From: Cladochytrium replicatum
Lineage: Eukaryota > Chytridiomycota > Chytridiomycetes > Cladochytriales > Cladochytriaceae
Length of the DNA: 64,000 nt
Assembly (NCBI GenBank): GCA_025526935.1
Contig: JAHLKD010000062.1
Coordinates: 124,001-188,000 of the forward strand
Direction of reading: 5' to 3'
Shown: one piece after another, positions 1-12,834 of the stretch
How the letters are laid out: every line of letters begins with the position of its first letter
Numbering within the stretch: position 1 is the stretch's first letter
Notes under the pieces: generated by a model
Told to the model about the DNA's origin: nothing
Databases searched by the model: none
What the model saw: the letters and a program-made list of their open reading frames with translations, nothing else
Made by a program: the position numbers and the translations under genes

Positions 1-50
1 TTACCAAGTTTCTCACACACTTGTACTGATAATAAAGCCGATCATGTTAG

Positions 51-477
<427 letters not shown>

Positions 478-823
478 TCGATGTCTTTTTGTTTGTCGTT
501 CGTCGAGGAACTTTGCATAAGTCAGCATTTTTCGCCAATCAAAACCCGACGCAAGATCTTGGATCTGTAAACATTTCGCCCCGTCTTTCCCGTATACAAA
601 TAACTCCTTCCTTCTTCCCCTCGGATAAGTTGGATTTGTGCTGAATCATTCCCGTTCTTTTTTTTCTTGCATATCCTTCACGAACACCTACTGTAAACAC
701 CACCACCTCCATACGGTTTCGACCGGCCAGCACAAGAAGACAGACGACTTGTCCGAGGGCGTTAAGAACTTGCAGGTGTGATACAACATCATAATACATC
801 TTTTTTTGTTACGCGACTTTCTG

Positions 824-2233
824 ATGGTACATCCAAAATTCTTTTTTGTCGTTTCTGTGAACGGACATTCCTTTTGACCGACCGTTTGTGCCCACTTTTA
901 GGCTCCTTCTACCACATTCGGCACCATCTACTCCTACTCAAATGACCACCGTACCGCCCGCGCGTTGATCGCCGCCTCCTACGGCAACCGCGACATCAAC
1001 GTAACCGAAATCGAGCTCGGCGTCGACAACCTGAAACCTGAGTTCCTCTCCAAGTTCCCCCTAGGCAAAGTACCCGCCTTCGAGGGTGCGGACGGGTACA
1101 CCCTGTACGAGAGCAACGCCATCTCGCGGTATCTCGGCGGCGATGCGCTTTCGGGAGGCTCGGATCCGCGCATTGCGTCCCTGATCTCGCAGTTCGTGGG
1201 CCTGAATGACCGCGAGCTTGTTCCCGCTGAGACTGTTTGGCTGTACCCAATCTATGGCTGGCTGCCTCACAACGCCGAGATGGTTGCGCGCGCAAAGGAA
1301 GAAGTGTCGCGCGTGCTGGCGTACCTGGACTCGCATCTATTGAGCAGGACCTTCCTCGTCGGGGAGTCGGTTACGCTTGCGGACATCACGCTCGTGACGA
1401 CCCTGCAGAACTTTTACAAGACTGTCTTTGACAAGGATTTTCGCAAGCGTTTCGGGAACGTGAACAGGTGGTTCTTGACTTGCGTCAACCAGCCGAATTT
1501 CGCAAAGGTGCTGGGGGAGGTGAAGCTTGTTGAGACCGCGTTGGCGCATAAAGTTGTCGCGAAGAAAGCAAATGGTGTTGAGGGGAAAGCTAATGAAGTC
1601 AAGACGAAGGAGGTGAAGCCCAAAGGGGGTCCGAAATCAAATGGCGCTCCAGTAGCCAGACAACAACCCACCGGCAACGTTAAGACCGCCCCCGTCCCTC
1701 ATGGTGCACCTGTGCCGCCACCGGACGCACAGCAGCGCATCGACGGCGCGCGAGCCCTCTTCCCCAGCAAATCCAGCGTGCAAACAACGGCCCTCTCCGG
1801 GTCCCAAATTTCATCGCTCTGGGACACCCATTTCCACCACGGCGCCTTTGACGTCTACCGCGTGCGCTACCGCTTCCCGACCGAGCTCGAGTCCACGCGC
1901 GACTCGCTTTCTCGCGCAACGGCGTTCGGAAAGACGCTGGTGAACGTGTTTGGATCCGCGATGGTGGTCGGCGGACTGGGCATTGTTGGAGTGGATGATG
2001 ACAATGAGATTGTTGGGTACGTTGTTGCGGTTGCGGGTGCAGAGGTGGAGGGTAAGGTGAAGACTTTTGTGGAGGGGCAGTCGGACTATGAGATCGTTGG
2101 GGTGCTAGGGAAGGCCGCGGCGGTGCAGGCGGATAAAGAGTACGAGGGACGGGTGAGGGCTGAGTTTGGAGAGGTTTTGGGAGGCGGGAAGAGTTGGAAT
2201 GGAAAACCGGTCGCTGGACGGGTGACTTTTTGA
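824..2233 (+). CDS. Translation elongation factor 1B gamma subunit (eEF1B-gamma)
   Basis: Exons are 824-826, which is only the ATG, and 902-2233; the 75-bp intron runs GTACAT...TTTTAG. The join gives MAPSTTFGTIYSYSNDHRTA and a protein of about 444 residues. Residues 1-85 are a GST N-terminal fold (FPLGKVPAFEGADGYTLYES, SNAISRYL). Residues 90-210 are the GST C-terminal fold (LVGESVTLADI). A Lys/Pro/Ala-rich linker follows. The last 160 residues are a diverged EF1G domain (YRVRYRFPTELE, then FGSAMVVGG, then DDDNEIVGYVV) that lines up only loosely with the usual FWEHFD/WRVDYKY pattern. The protein scaffolds the GDP-GTP exchange complex of eEF1A. An ATG-only first exon means downstream gene callers may start at the wrong codon. 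Confidence 0.88.
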
Positions 2234-2393
2234 GGTGACATTTTCGAGATCCGTTTGTATGAGTTCTTTCGACGCGGTTCGGTTCATTGAACCATATTAC
2301 ACTTTATTTCGGTCTCGTTGTTCACATGGTCGTTGAATCATCCAGTTGGTATGTGTCCAACGCTCTATCTATCAGTTCACATAACAGGAATTC

Positions 2394-3737
<1,344 letters not shown>

Positions 3738-4189
3738 CGCAGATTGCTCGATGTCGGCACGTCTGGAGGCGCAGCTCGTGTTCAGCGATTGAATTTTGTA
3801 TTGAATATTCGATGACGAGCATTGTCGCCAAGGGATGCCCAGCGTTACTCTCAGCTATTCGCATATTCCCAACATTCATTCCTCCGCCAGCAATGATTTA
3901 TCTCCGTCCGTCCCACTCCTCCCTCCCTCTATACACCATCACGTGTGTACGTCCGTTCACTGCCACCCAAAAGTCTCCTTCTCTTCTTATTGTCTGGCCG
4001 TGTTTTGTTTGTTTTGTTTCGTTTCGGTCCAGCCGTTCCATTCCATTCGACGTTGCGACTCAAAATCTCGCCTTCTTCGCCTGTGTGTGCCGTTCCAGCC
4101 CCAGCGCTCTCTTTGTGCCACTCACACCAGCCTAGAACCCGTCGTTATCCAGAAGAACATCTGCCAAAATTCTGTCCTTTTTCAAATCA
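3738..4189. promoter_or_regulatory. Divergent intergenic region between GDP-fucose synthase and the PPZ phosphatase
   Basis: These 452 bp separate two start codons on opposite strands, so both promoters must lie here. The plus-strand half is pyrimidine-rich (CT-rich runs around 3900-4080), as is common upstream of fungal starts. I see no clear TATA box and no open frame with protein-like content. Confidence 0.4.
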
Positions 4190-6192
4190 ATGGGTGGGGG
4201 CCAAAGCAAGGAGGCTGTCGGTGCCAACCAGAAAAACAGGCCCGTCGCTTCCAACCCCGCGAATGGCTCTCCTCAGTACCCTGGGCCAGCAAACGCCGTG
4301 TCTAACAGCAGGGCTCAATCATTGTCCCAAGTCGCTCAACCATCTCCCAGGCAACCTGTGAATGTCGGCGCAAACAACAGCTCAACACCAACCGCTAATA
4401 CGAGCCCAGTCACTGTACCCAACGGCTCCTCCCCTGCAACACCACAACAGCCATTGACCGCACATCCGAGTTCGATACCGCCTCAGGTCTCCTCATCTAT
4501 CTTCTCAGGATCATTCACCTCCGCATTCTCCTCTACACCCAACCCTCAGACAAAACCGGACATCGACGACTTGATTCAGCGCCTTCTCGACGTTCGCAAC
4601 TCTAAACCACAGAAGCAACTCTGCTTGAAAAATGCAGAGGTTACTTTTGTGTGCCAAGCTGCACGGGAGATTTTTCTCGACCAGCCGGTTCTGCTCGAGT
4701 TGAACCCTCCTGTCAACGTTGTCGGTAAGCGGACCACGTACAGAAAGATTTGTTCCGGTCATCGATTTGGAAAAAGAGAAATTATGAGTGGTGGATTGGG
4801 AAGAAGAAAAATTACGAATGGTGAACATTGGAAGAACATAAACATTGGCGGTTTGACTTCTCAAATCGGTTGCTTCCTTCGTTCATCTAACTCGCTAACA
4901 CTGACATTTCTTGAATACAAGGCGATATTCATGGACAATATCCCGACCTATTGCGTGTCTTTGATATGTGCGGTTATCCGCCAACTGCAAATTATCTCTT
5001 CCTCGGTGATTACGTCGACAGAGGGAAGCAGTCCCTCGAAACTATCCTTCTTCTCTTGTGCTTCAAAATCAAGTACCCAGAAAACTTCTTCACTCTCCGC
5101 GGCAACCACGAATCTGCGTCAGTTAACAGAGGTGAGAGGAAACTTAAAAATGGCTTCGAAATTGAAAACTTAATTCTCACTGTATTTGTTCACATTTATA
5201 GTGTATGGGTTTTATGATGAGTGCAAGCGGAGATGCAGCTTGAAAATTTGGAAAATCTTCACAGATGTCTTCAACTGCCTTCCTATCGCAGCCGTCGTAG
5301 CGGGAAAGGTTTGTCCGCTGCAAAGTGAAACTGCTCGATTTTTACAGAGGTTGACTCTCAGATTTTCTGCGTACATGGTGGACTGTCCCCAAGCTTGCAT
5401 CAGTGAGTCTAAAACGTGTCGATTTGCTTGACAATTTTAGTGATCTTAGAACAGTATGGACGACATTCGGTCCATTCAAAGACCGTCGGATGTGCCAGAC
5501 TACGGTTTACTGAATGGTATGCACCTCTTGCTCAATATGTGACGTTTGCTTACCGATATTCTTCATTTGCGAAGATCTCCTATGGTCGGACCCTAGCGAG
5601 TTCGCAGTCGACTGGGAGGACAACGAGCGAGGTGTATCGTACTGCTTTGGCAAAGCTATTGTATCAGATTTCCTCGTGAGACACGATTTTGAACTGGTAA
5701 CCATTTCACCAACCAAATATTATTGATTCGATTGCTAATTTGCGTTGCTCAACAGATCTGTAGAGCACATATGGTGGTGGAAGAAGGATACGAGTTCTTC
5801 AATGATCGAACGCTTGTAACAGTTTTCTCTGCTCCAAACTATTGCGGCGAGTTTGGTAAGATGAACCAACAGCAAATTCATTTTCAAACACTTACATTTT
5901 CATACTCCTTTCTAATCAACTGTGCAAATAAAGATAACAAAGGGTATGTGCTCAGACTGGCAATTGATGCGCTAGTTGCTCACCAACTTTTGACTTTTCA
6001 TTTATATAGAGCTGTCATGGCTGGTAAGTTTATGTTAATATCAAATAGAGAGTTCCAAACTGAATCACATTTATGTTAGTGAACGACGAGCTGCTATGTT
6101 CATTTGAGATCCTTCAACCAAACCTCCCCCAAAAGCCAGTACCGAAGAGCAAAAGAAGAGCATCTCCGCCATTGCTGGAGCCGCCTAAATGA
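4190..6192 (+). CDS. PPZ-type serine/threonine protein phosphatase (PP1-like)
   Basis: Ten exons: 4190-4724, 4922-5131, 5202-5308, 5362-5402, 5455-5516, 5575-5696, 5756-5855, 5934-5943, 6010-6023 and 6080-6192. They total 1314 nt and encode 437 residues. The N-terminus MGGGQSKE suits N-myristoylation and is followed by about 130 Ser/Pro/Asn/Gln-rich residues, the layout of fungal PPZ. The catalytic domain has GDIHGQ (residues 179-184), [16 protein letters not shown] (207-222) and RGNHE (238-242). [46 protein letters not shown] and [12 protein letters not shown] follow. The metal ligands D, H, D, N and H are all present. PPZ enzymes act in salt and cation homeostasis in fungi. Exons 8 and 9 are 10 and 14 nt. 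The first exon alone can be misread as a longer ORF that runs into intron 1. Confidence 0.93.
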
Positions 6193-7327
6193 CATCTGTG
6201 GTTTTTTGATTGTGGTGAAATTTGCACCTGGAGTTTGGACTGTACAGCAGCTTGGAAGAACGGGATCATAGACTCTCCCTTGCTTTAGAAGGGTATTAAT
6301 GTTTTATTTTTCGCTTGTGAAACGTTCATTTTTCTCATTTCAAAGATTGCGCAAATACTCACAGAATCTGTGTCGGTCTTGTGTCCTTTTTATCTTTTCA
6401 TCCCATTTATATGTGGTCTATAGTTGTTGGGGTTTTATAGTTTTGTTTTATATCTGTCTTTTCTTTCAATTGTTTCGCAAAACCCTTTTTTTCTTTTTCT
6501 TCCCCCCTCTTCTGATCCGTTGCGTTTGCTGTTCCAGACCCACATGTGCGTATGGACACTCTGAACCCCTCCCTAAAACCTTTCACTGGCGATGATTTGT
6601 GCTTGCCCAATGAATATTTTTGTGTTATTTTGAAAACTATAAATCCAGTTCCTAATGTTTGTGGAACCAAATATATTTTCCGTAGAGGTGCACAAGAGCA
6701 CCCCTGTTTTGTTATGGAGACAAGCTTCTTGCATCTTAGAAGTTCATTATCCCCACAATTCCAATATTCAAAGAGCTTGTTATTTGTTGACTCTAATCGT
6801 TCCTATCTGTGAGGATTATCCTTTTTTAGGTTTGGGCGATTGGAAATGAAGAATGGAAAGGAAAATAGTGCTTTTTGAAGATTGTGAATAATTTCATATC
6901 ATGACCTTGTATCTTTCAATGACATTTGTGGCTGCAGGAGCTCTGGGAACTGACAGTCAATGAGCTGATAGCTCAATGTAGCTCGATACCCACTTGTTTT
7001 TTCATGTTTCATTAAATAGTCTACCCAAAACATAATATGGTAGCAGTGCATCAACTTAGTGAAGTTGCCACTGAACCAGAATCCCGGGGACGGTGAATAT
7101 TTAAGGCAAACGTGCAAAAGTAAGTGTGGAGCAAAACCAAGACACAGAAACACAAGTGAGACTGCCTGAAGTGAGACCATGCTGAAGTACTTACGATAGA
7201 TTCTAGCTACTATCAGTCTTTCTTTTGATCTTCATTCATATATGAATTCATTTAACAACCAATATTTCCAGCTACTGGTCCAAAGTTGACAACAAGTTCA
7301 CGTAAATTGGTTCACATAGGGAGCCAT
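6193..7327. other. Gene-free stretch
   Basis: These 1.1 kb follow the phosphatase gene. The first part is T-rich and probably holds its 3' UTR and polyadenylation region. No conserved protein, tRNA or repeat was recognised; the short ORFs here have no protein-like pattern. Confidence 0.5.
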
Positions 7328-7760
7328 TACAAATCCACAAAAGCTGGACCAAAGAGGGAGTGTGGAGGAGAAATCTCTAATTGAATGCCCATACAATGAA
7401 GCCAAATCTTGTGAAGACCACAGAATACAGCAAGCCAAGGGCAAGATTGTCGCGAGCAGGATTATGGACAGGACATATATTGTCAATCTCAACATCGAGC
7501 AGTAACTTCACTACTGGAACGCCAACAGACAAAAGGTCAAGACTCAAACATTCTGAAACATGACCTTGAGCACAAAGAAGCAAAGTTGAATTACCAGGAA
7601 TGGGAATTCGTGTGAGAATTACAGACTTCCTAAGGATCAAAGGGCAAACTGTTCACAGACAGAGAGAAGAACCTGCATAGCATCCAAATTGAGTGCAAAC
7701 AAAGCCAAATCATCTGCAAATAAAAATGAATTATATTTGTGGTTTGGCAGGATGAACGAG
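7328..7760 (-). mobile_element. LINE-B fragment, internally deleted
   Basis: Read on the minus strand, this piece encodes YNSFLFADDLALFA (the FADD box of the reverse transcriptase), DAMQVLLSVCEQFA and KSVILTRIPIPG. It then jumps directly to the C-terminal zinc-finger region HVSECLSLDLL and the end RFGFIVWAF. The same parts are found, far apart, in the LINE-B copy on the plus strand at 8.7-9.8 kb, so about 0.8 kb is missing here. Stops and frameshifts interrupt it. The 3' side (CTCTTTGGTCC... on the minus strand) matches the LINE-B 3' UTR. Confidence 0.7.
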
Positions 7761-8090
7761 TAGGGGCGAATGGTCAGAGAAATCCAGGCAGAACCTTGAA
7801 ACAAACCTCGGGATTCATAGCTTCTGGGCAATCTCCTTTCATGAAGACGACCCCACCTTTGATCGGTCCTGCCTGGAATATCTTACTGAAGTTCAAAGCG
7901 CCTGCCTTGAAGAGCTTCTCCAGGACGCCCATGAAGGATACGGTGGTGGATACATTTGGGTGTCCAGGGTTGAGTTTGACCTTATTCATTGAAATCCCTC
8001 GCAAAATAACACTGGATGCTGATGATATGGGAAGGCAGATCATGGCCAATGATCTTGCAGACTGGCACTGCCCTGTCTTGGGATTCCACT
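7761..8090. other. Unassigned stretch between two LINE-B pieces
   Basis: The minus strand has a 91-codon open frame (8049-7774) that contains SFMGVLEKLFKAGALNF. The plus strand has an overlapping 117-codon frame. I recognise neither. The stretch may be the upstream part of the degenerate LINE-B copy that follows, or an unrelated gene remnant. Confidence 0.3.
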
Positions 8091-10117
8091 GAAGGAACTA
8101 CGCAATGCTCTGGCTTAATACCACATCGCGATAGTCTTACGCCCACTTCATGGTATCTTGGACTTTTACACATCATTTGGAAGCAACATGGCACGGTTGG
8201 TGACATTACTAATATCGCCCCATTGCTCTTTCATGAATTGCCCAAAAAAATTTTGAGCGAACTTTGCCACATCTTTATTCTGCTATCACGTCTCAACGCC
8301 CACTTGATGCTGCCCAGGCGGGATTTCAGTCACACCGCTCAGGAATGGAATGTGTTTTGGTCTTCAGGCATGTATCTCCCGCGCGTCTAATGCCAAGGTT
8401 CCTTGGGTTGCTGGTTTTTTAGATATTCAAGCAGCTTATGACACCACAAATCGTGCAATTCTTTGGGCTGAGCTTCTTTCTAGGGGAGTACCGTTGCCAT
8501 TTGTTTTTGTTTTGAAGTCTCTGTTTGATTTTTGTTCTTCCAGAGTGGTTGTTGCAAATTGTTTTTCAGATGCTTTTGATTTGTTTAGAGGTTTGTTTCA
8601 AGGTTCTGTTCTCAGTCCACTTCTCTATATCACTTTTCTTGATCCTCTACCTGGGCTCCTCCGACCATTTGCCCCACCTATAACACTCTTTCATCCTGCC
8701 AAACCACGATATAATTCTTTTTTATTTGCAGATGATTTGGCCTTGTTTGCAATTACTTTGGATGCTATGCAGGTTCTTCTCTCTGTTTGTGACCAGTTTG
8801 CCCAAGCTCGTGGTTTTTCTTTTGCTCCTTTGAAGTCTGTGATTCTCACAAAAATTCCTATTCCTGCTCATTCGCCTTTGCTTCTTCATGGTCAACCTCT
8901 GCCTGTCAAGCCTTCATTTCGTTATCTGGGTTGCTTTTTTGGAGATACTGGATTTGATGCTTCACTGACTATTTCCCATCGACTTGCCAAAGCGCGCGCA
9001 GCTTCTTTTGCTTTGCTTTCTTTTTCAAGGATGTTTGGTTCTCATTCTCTGGTTGTGGTTCGTCATTTGTTTTGGTCTTTTATTCGACCTACGCTTGAAT
9101 TTGGTTTATATTTTATTCTTCCCTCTGTTGCTGTTTGCAAACCAGTTCGGACTTTTATTCACCAAAGTTTGTGTCGATTTCTTCGCCTTTCATTTTCCAC
9201 TTCAATTGCTGGGGTTTTACTGTTTTTTAAGTTTCCTGACCTTCAGTTTCGGCTTCAATATCTGCAGTTTTAGATGTTTCAACGTTGGCTGGATGATGAT
9301 GCCCCTGATATGGTTCACTCTATGTTGTCATTCTTTCTTCACCAGGGAAAGCACTTTCGTTGTTCTCCTGTCCCTTTCAACAATCACTTCCTCTTCCCGG
9401 CTGCAAATGTTGTAGTTCCCAAACCTTCTGATGTTATCGCAAATCACTTTCACCAAGTAGCCTCATCTGCCTATGGTTCTATAGCTGCTAGCTTTGCTCC
9501 CCTTGCATCTGCACACCCTCATGCGCTAGCAATTGCTCCTCCATGCTTCCCTATTTCGTCAATCTTGAGGCCTCTGCAGTATCGCCTTGGACGTTTGTTT
9601 TATCACCCCCGCAAGCAGTGTTGTCACTGCCGCACTGCAACTCTCTCTAGATCTCATGTTTCAGAATGTTTGCGTCTTGACCTATTGTTGCCTCCTGTTC
9701 CTGTTCCTGTTTTACAACTTCCGCTTGACGTTGCAATTGATAGCCTTCGTCCACTTCGCATTGTCAACCCAGCGAATCTTGCACCGTGGTATCTAGTTTT
9801 TCGTTGTCTCATAAGATTTGGCTTCACTCTATGGGTCTGCCATTAGAAGTTTCTCCTCCAGACTCCCTCTTTGGCCCTGCATTTGTGGATCTTTAACGTT
9901 TTCTTTTCTGATTATTTATTACTCACCTGTTTTTTTGGCACCTTAGCAGTATCTGACGGGTAGCCACAGGTTTGAGTTTACATTCTCTGTTTTGCTTTGT
10001 TGCTTTTCCTTATGCTGCGCGCGCTTCCCTATGTGCTGGTCCATGACCATCTTGTAAGGCACTTTGGGTGTTGTTTTTTGTTATGCACTGTATGTGCAAA
10101 ATAAATAATAATATTGT
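8091..10117 (+). mobile_element. LINE-B, 5'-truncated non-LTR retrotransposon copy with 3' UTR and poly(A)
   Basis: The copy begins inside the reverse transcriptase (GTVGDITNIAPLLF matches GSIGDISQYRPITL of intact LINE-A). It continues to the end of ORF2 at 9846, then a 3' UTR with a conserved tail (GTGCTGGTCCATGACCATC, GCACTTTGGGTGTTG, AATAATATTGTT) and an A-run at about 10110-10117. The same tail recurs at 10141-10228, 19709-19849, 37026-37250 and elsewhere. This defines a second LINE family, separate from LINE-A. The exact 5' boundary is unclear. Confidence 0.8.
8160..9846 (+). pseudogene. LINE-B ORF2 remnant: reverse transcriptase and C-terminal zinc finger
   Basis: The frame encodes LDAAQAGFQSHRSGMECV (the conserved AGFQ/RSG box), then a frameshift near 8370. 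It goes on with GFLDIQAAYDTTN, GLFQGSVLSPLLY, YNSFLFADDLALFA and FRYLGCFFG, all standard non-LTR reverse transcriptase motifs. A single in-frame TAG at 9271-9273 interrupts LQYLQF*MFQRWLDD, and the same frame then runs on to 9846. The C-terminal part has CCHCRTATLSRSHVSECL, a CCHC-type finger typical of LINE ORF2 ends. With a frameshift and a stop the copy cannot make active protein. The sequence is rich in TTT/CTT codons, unlike host genes nearby. Confidence 0.85.
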
Positions 10118-10140
10118 TAAAAAAAATAACAAAAAATCTT

Positions 10141-10440
10141 ATGTGCTGGTCCATGACCATCTTGTAAGGCACTTTGGGTGTTGTTTTTTGTTATGCATTG
10201 TATGTGCAAAATAAATAATAATATTGTTTCAAAAATGGGCATTTATTACTTACCATATTTTGTTTTCCTTAGCAGCCATAGGTTTGAGTTTACTTCCGCT
10301 GCTTTTCTTTGTTGCTTTTCCCTTATACTGTGCGTGCTTCCCTATGTGCTGTACGATTACCATCTTGTAAGGCACTATTCGCGTTGTTGATTGTTTGCAT
10401 TTCTATGCGCAAAATGGATTAATAATATTGCTCAAAGGTA
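10141..10440 (+). repeat. Two further LINE-B 3' tails in tandem
   Basis: After the A-rich end of the main copy, the tail sequence appears again at 10141-10228, nearly identical and starting at TATGTGCTGGTCC. It appears a third time, more diverged and longer, at about 10250-10440. All are in the same orientation. Three 3' ends in a row suggest repeated short insertions or template jumping at the same spot. Confidence 0.75.
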
Positions 10441-10596
10441 ATATAAAAAAATGTACAAATCTATTTAAGATTTTAATGAATTGTGGCTGATGTGTGGCTC
10501 GTGCTTGTCTCTCATGTTGAGCTGAGCGATTCAAATTTCAAATAATTCGAATAATTTCGATAAAGCTCTTCAGAAACCTGTGCTGCTGAGGACACC

Positions 10597-12474
10597 ATGG
10601 GCGACGTCGGCTTGCATCCAATCCCGGCTCAAGCTGCTGCTGCTTTTGGACGACCATCCGCTCTATCTCACAAAGGATTTCTCCACTCACTTGGGAGGCT
10701 TCTTGGTGCATATCATGTTTCTTCGTCTGCCTCCGTAGCCAGTAACGGCATGCCCAACGCAAAGGCTTTACTCCCACAGGCTGCGGATGCACCAAATGGC
10801 CAAGATCCGGGTAGCCCAACTGGTGTTGTCGGCCCCACAGCTGTTGCCACCTCCACTGCACCGCCCTTAACTAGTGCTGCTGTAACCAGCGCAACCACTA
10901 CGACTACCACCGTTGCGAACACTACGACTACCACCACTACTACAACTACAACTACCACAACAACGACAACCACAACATCACTTGAGGTGGTTTATCTCAC
11001 CACATATGCCCATGTCGGGGACTCCTCCACTACCGCAACTTCTACCCCCTTGAATTCAGCGGACTCTACTTCTTCGTTGGTCGCATTCTTTACTTCATCT
11101 GCTGGCATCCTCACCATGGTCATTGTAGGCGCAGTTATTCTTATTGTCATTGTGTCTTGCATATGCTGGATCATCATCGCTGGAAACAGAAGTGCTCGTC
11201 GAGCTGCAGAGCAGAAAAAACGGAAGGGAAGTCAGGGTGCTCTTTTGAAACAGGAGAACCAGCCATTCAGTCCAACCGACCTACGCGTTGATGACGATAA
11301 GTACGATGCAAAGTGGAAATCACAGGAAGGTGTGCAGGGACCATACTACTATCCCGACGCTGCAGCTGCGTCGTCCGGAGGATTTATGATCGCTGCCAAT
11401 CAGCAGGCATACGATCAGAACCAATACTATAACGCTGCCAACGCTTACCCGATGGCTGTCTACGGTCAGTTTGGCGCGAGCAATGCGTTTGAGTCTCAGA
11501 ATGCGTATGATCCGAATGCAGGGTATCAGCAACCTGCCAGCGTGTATCCGTCGGCATACGCTTCCCAGGGGCAGTACTATGCAGTCACCCAGACTCCCCA
11601 GCAATACGCGGCCGTGCCGCAGAGCACGCAATCGTACAACCCAAGTGGTCAGCAGTATGGACAAGTTGGACAGGATGGCTACGTGGCCGTTCCCACACAA
11701 CTCCCAAGCATCCCTGAATCCACTGGTACACCGGTGTCGGATGGAAGCAAAGGGGGCCGTCGGGGCTCTCTACGCAAGGTTCCCGCGCCAAAGATCCCTG
11801 GTCTCAATATTCCCGTGTACAATTCTCAGCCGGCTTCACAGCTCGCTGACCCCGCGAACAAATATCCGGACGACTCTCTCGGACGTGACTCCCAGAAGAA
11901 CTCGTCACTCTTCACAACGCTTTCGACCACCGCTGGCCAGTCCGGACGCGCGTCGAAAGCGAGTCGGCAACGGACGGACACGTCGCCATCGACAGCGCGA
12001 GCTGGGGCATCGAGGCAAGGATTCAAGTACTCTGAAGACGAGGTCGGTACGATGAAGACGACCACGACCACGGACGACGGGATGTCCTCGCTCATCAAAG
12101 CGTACGCAACCATGTCGTCTTCTGTCACGGGAGAATCGGGACGGGAAGGAACCATTCCGGCTAGTCTGATGACTCCGTCTACAGGCAACACGCCATCATC
12201 GGCTGCGTCAAACTTCACTTTTGGGTTCTCAAACACAAAGTTCCAAGGGATGCCTGCGAACGTGATGTCGCCCACGCAGCTGTCTCCAAGTGGCGGACAG
12301 ATGAGTCCCGGGGACGACGTCGGTTTAAGGCGACAGGAGACGGAGTATGATCCGAACATCGTGATGCCAAGGGAAGGCAGGGTGCCTGTGCCAAAGATGT
12401 CGGGGCACGAGAGCTTGTACACGTTGGACACGTTGCGTGGCGAACGGGGTGATAGGAACGAGGGCAAGCAATAA
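10597..12474 (+). CDS. Single-pass membrane protein with Thr-rich ectodomain and Gln/Tyr-rich tail
   Basis: This single-exon ORF encodes 625 residues and begins in a good context (ACCATGGGC). Residues 1-110 are low-complexity Ala/Ser/Pro. A nearly pure threonine run follows (about residues 93-126). A strong hydrophobic segment at about 165-195 (ILTMVIVGAVILIVIVSCIC) then leads into a basic stop-transfer stretch (RSARRAAEQKKRKG). The remaining 420 residues look cytosolic and disordered, rich in Q, Y, S and P with many possible phosphosites (RRGSLRK). I see no cleavable signal peptide. The layout recalls fungal cell-surface sensors of the Wsc/Mid2 style, with a Ser/Thr-rich, O-mannosylatable ectodomain, one TM and a signalling tail. 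No WSC cysteine domain is present, so that role is a guess. Confidence 0.7.
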   Translation: MGDVGLHPIPAQAAAAFGRPSALSHKGFLHSLGRLLGAYHVSSSASVASNGMPNAKALLPQAADAPNGQDPGSPTGVVGPTAVATSTAPPLTSAAVTSATTTTTTVANTTTTTTTTTTTTTTTTTTTSLEVVYLTTYAHVGDSSTTATSTPLNSADSTSSLVAFFTSSAGILTMVIVGAVILIVIVSCICWIIIAGNRSARRAAEQKKRKGSQGALLKQENQPFSPTDLRVDDDKYDAKWKSQEGVQGPYYYPDAAAASSGGFMIAANQQAYDQNQYYNAANAYPMAVYGQFGASNAFESQNAYDPNAGYQQPASVYPSAYASQGQYYAVTQTPQQYAAVPQSTQSYNPSGQQYGQVGQDGYVAVPTQLPSIPESTGTPVSDGSKGGRRGSLRKVPAPKIPGLNIPVYNSQPASQLADPANKYPDDSLGRDSQKNSSLFTTLSTTAGQSGRASKASRQRTDTSPSTARAGASRQGFKYSEDEVGTMKTTTTTDDGMSSLIKAYATMSSSVTGESGREGTIPASLMTPSTGNTPSSAASNFTFGFSNTKFQGMPANVMSPTQLSPSGGQMSPGDDVGLRRQETEYDPNIVMPREGRVPVPKMSGHESLYTLDTLRGERGDRNEGKQ

Positions 12475-12834
12475 GGAAGCAAAGACATTGTGATTCAAGC
12501 TTTTAGCGTTTTTGTCTTTGTTGCATCGCGGTTTTCTTTGCAGCATTTGCACCCGTTCATTCTTGTGGAACTGTTTGTCGCTATTCATAACATTTTTTGT
12601 TTTTCTTTTTCTCAAATGCTCTTAATCATACATTTTCGTTCAATCGTCTATGTTATCAACTGGCTTCGAATATTTGAGGCCGTCCATCCCTATGCTTAGG
12701 ATCTTTCCACAAAAAGTTTGGTGTAGTACTCCTTTGTTGCAAGGACTTTCTCGATAAACTGTCGGAAAACAACTTGCACATAATCTGCTGTTCACGGCCA
12801 ACACCTCCCTTGATACCACCTCATTCTTCCACGT
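12475..12834. other. Gene-free stretch
   Basis: A T-rich 3' flank of the membrane protein gene leads into decayed LINE ORF1 sequence. Nothing else is recognised. Confidence 0.4.

Noticed and set aside
7774-8049. Candidate gene for a small minus-strand protein between LINE pieces
   Set aside because: Ninety-one codons, no known motif, and a competing plus-strand frame; kept only as an unassigned stretch.
11826-12488. 220-codon minus-strand frame inside the Thr-rich membrane protein gene
   Set aside because: The sense frame is longer, has a TM and sensible codon use; the antisense frame has no recognisable feature.
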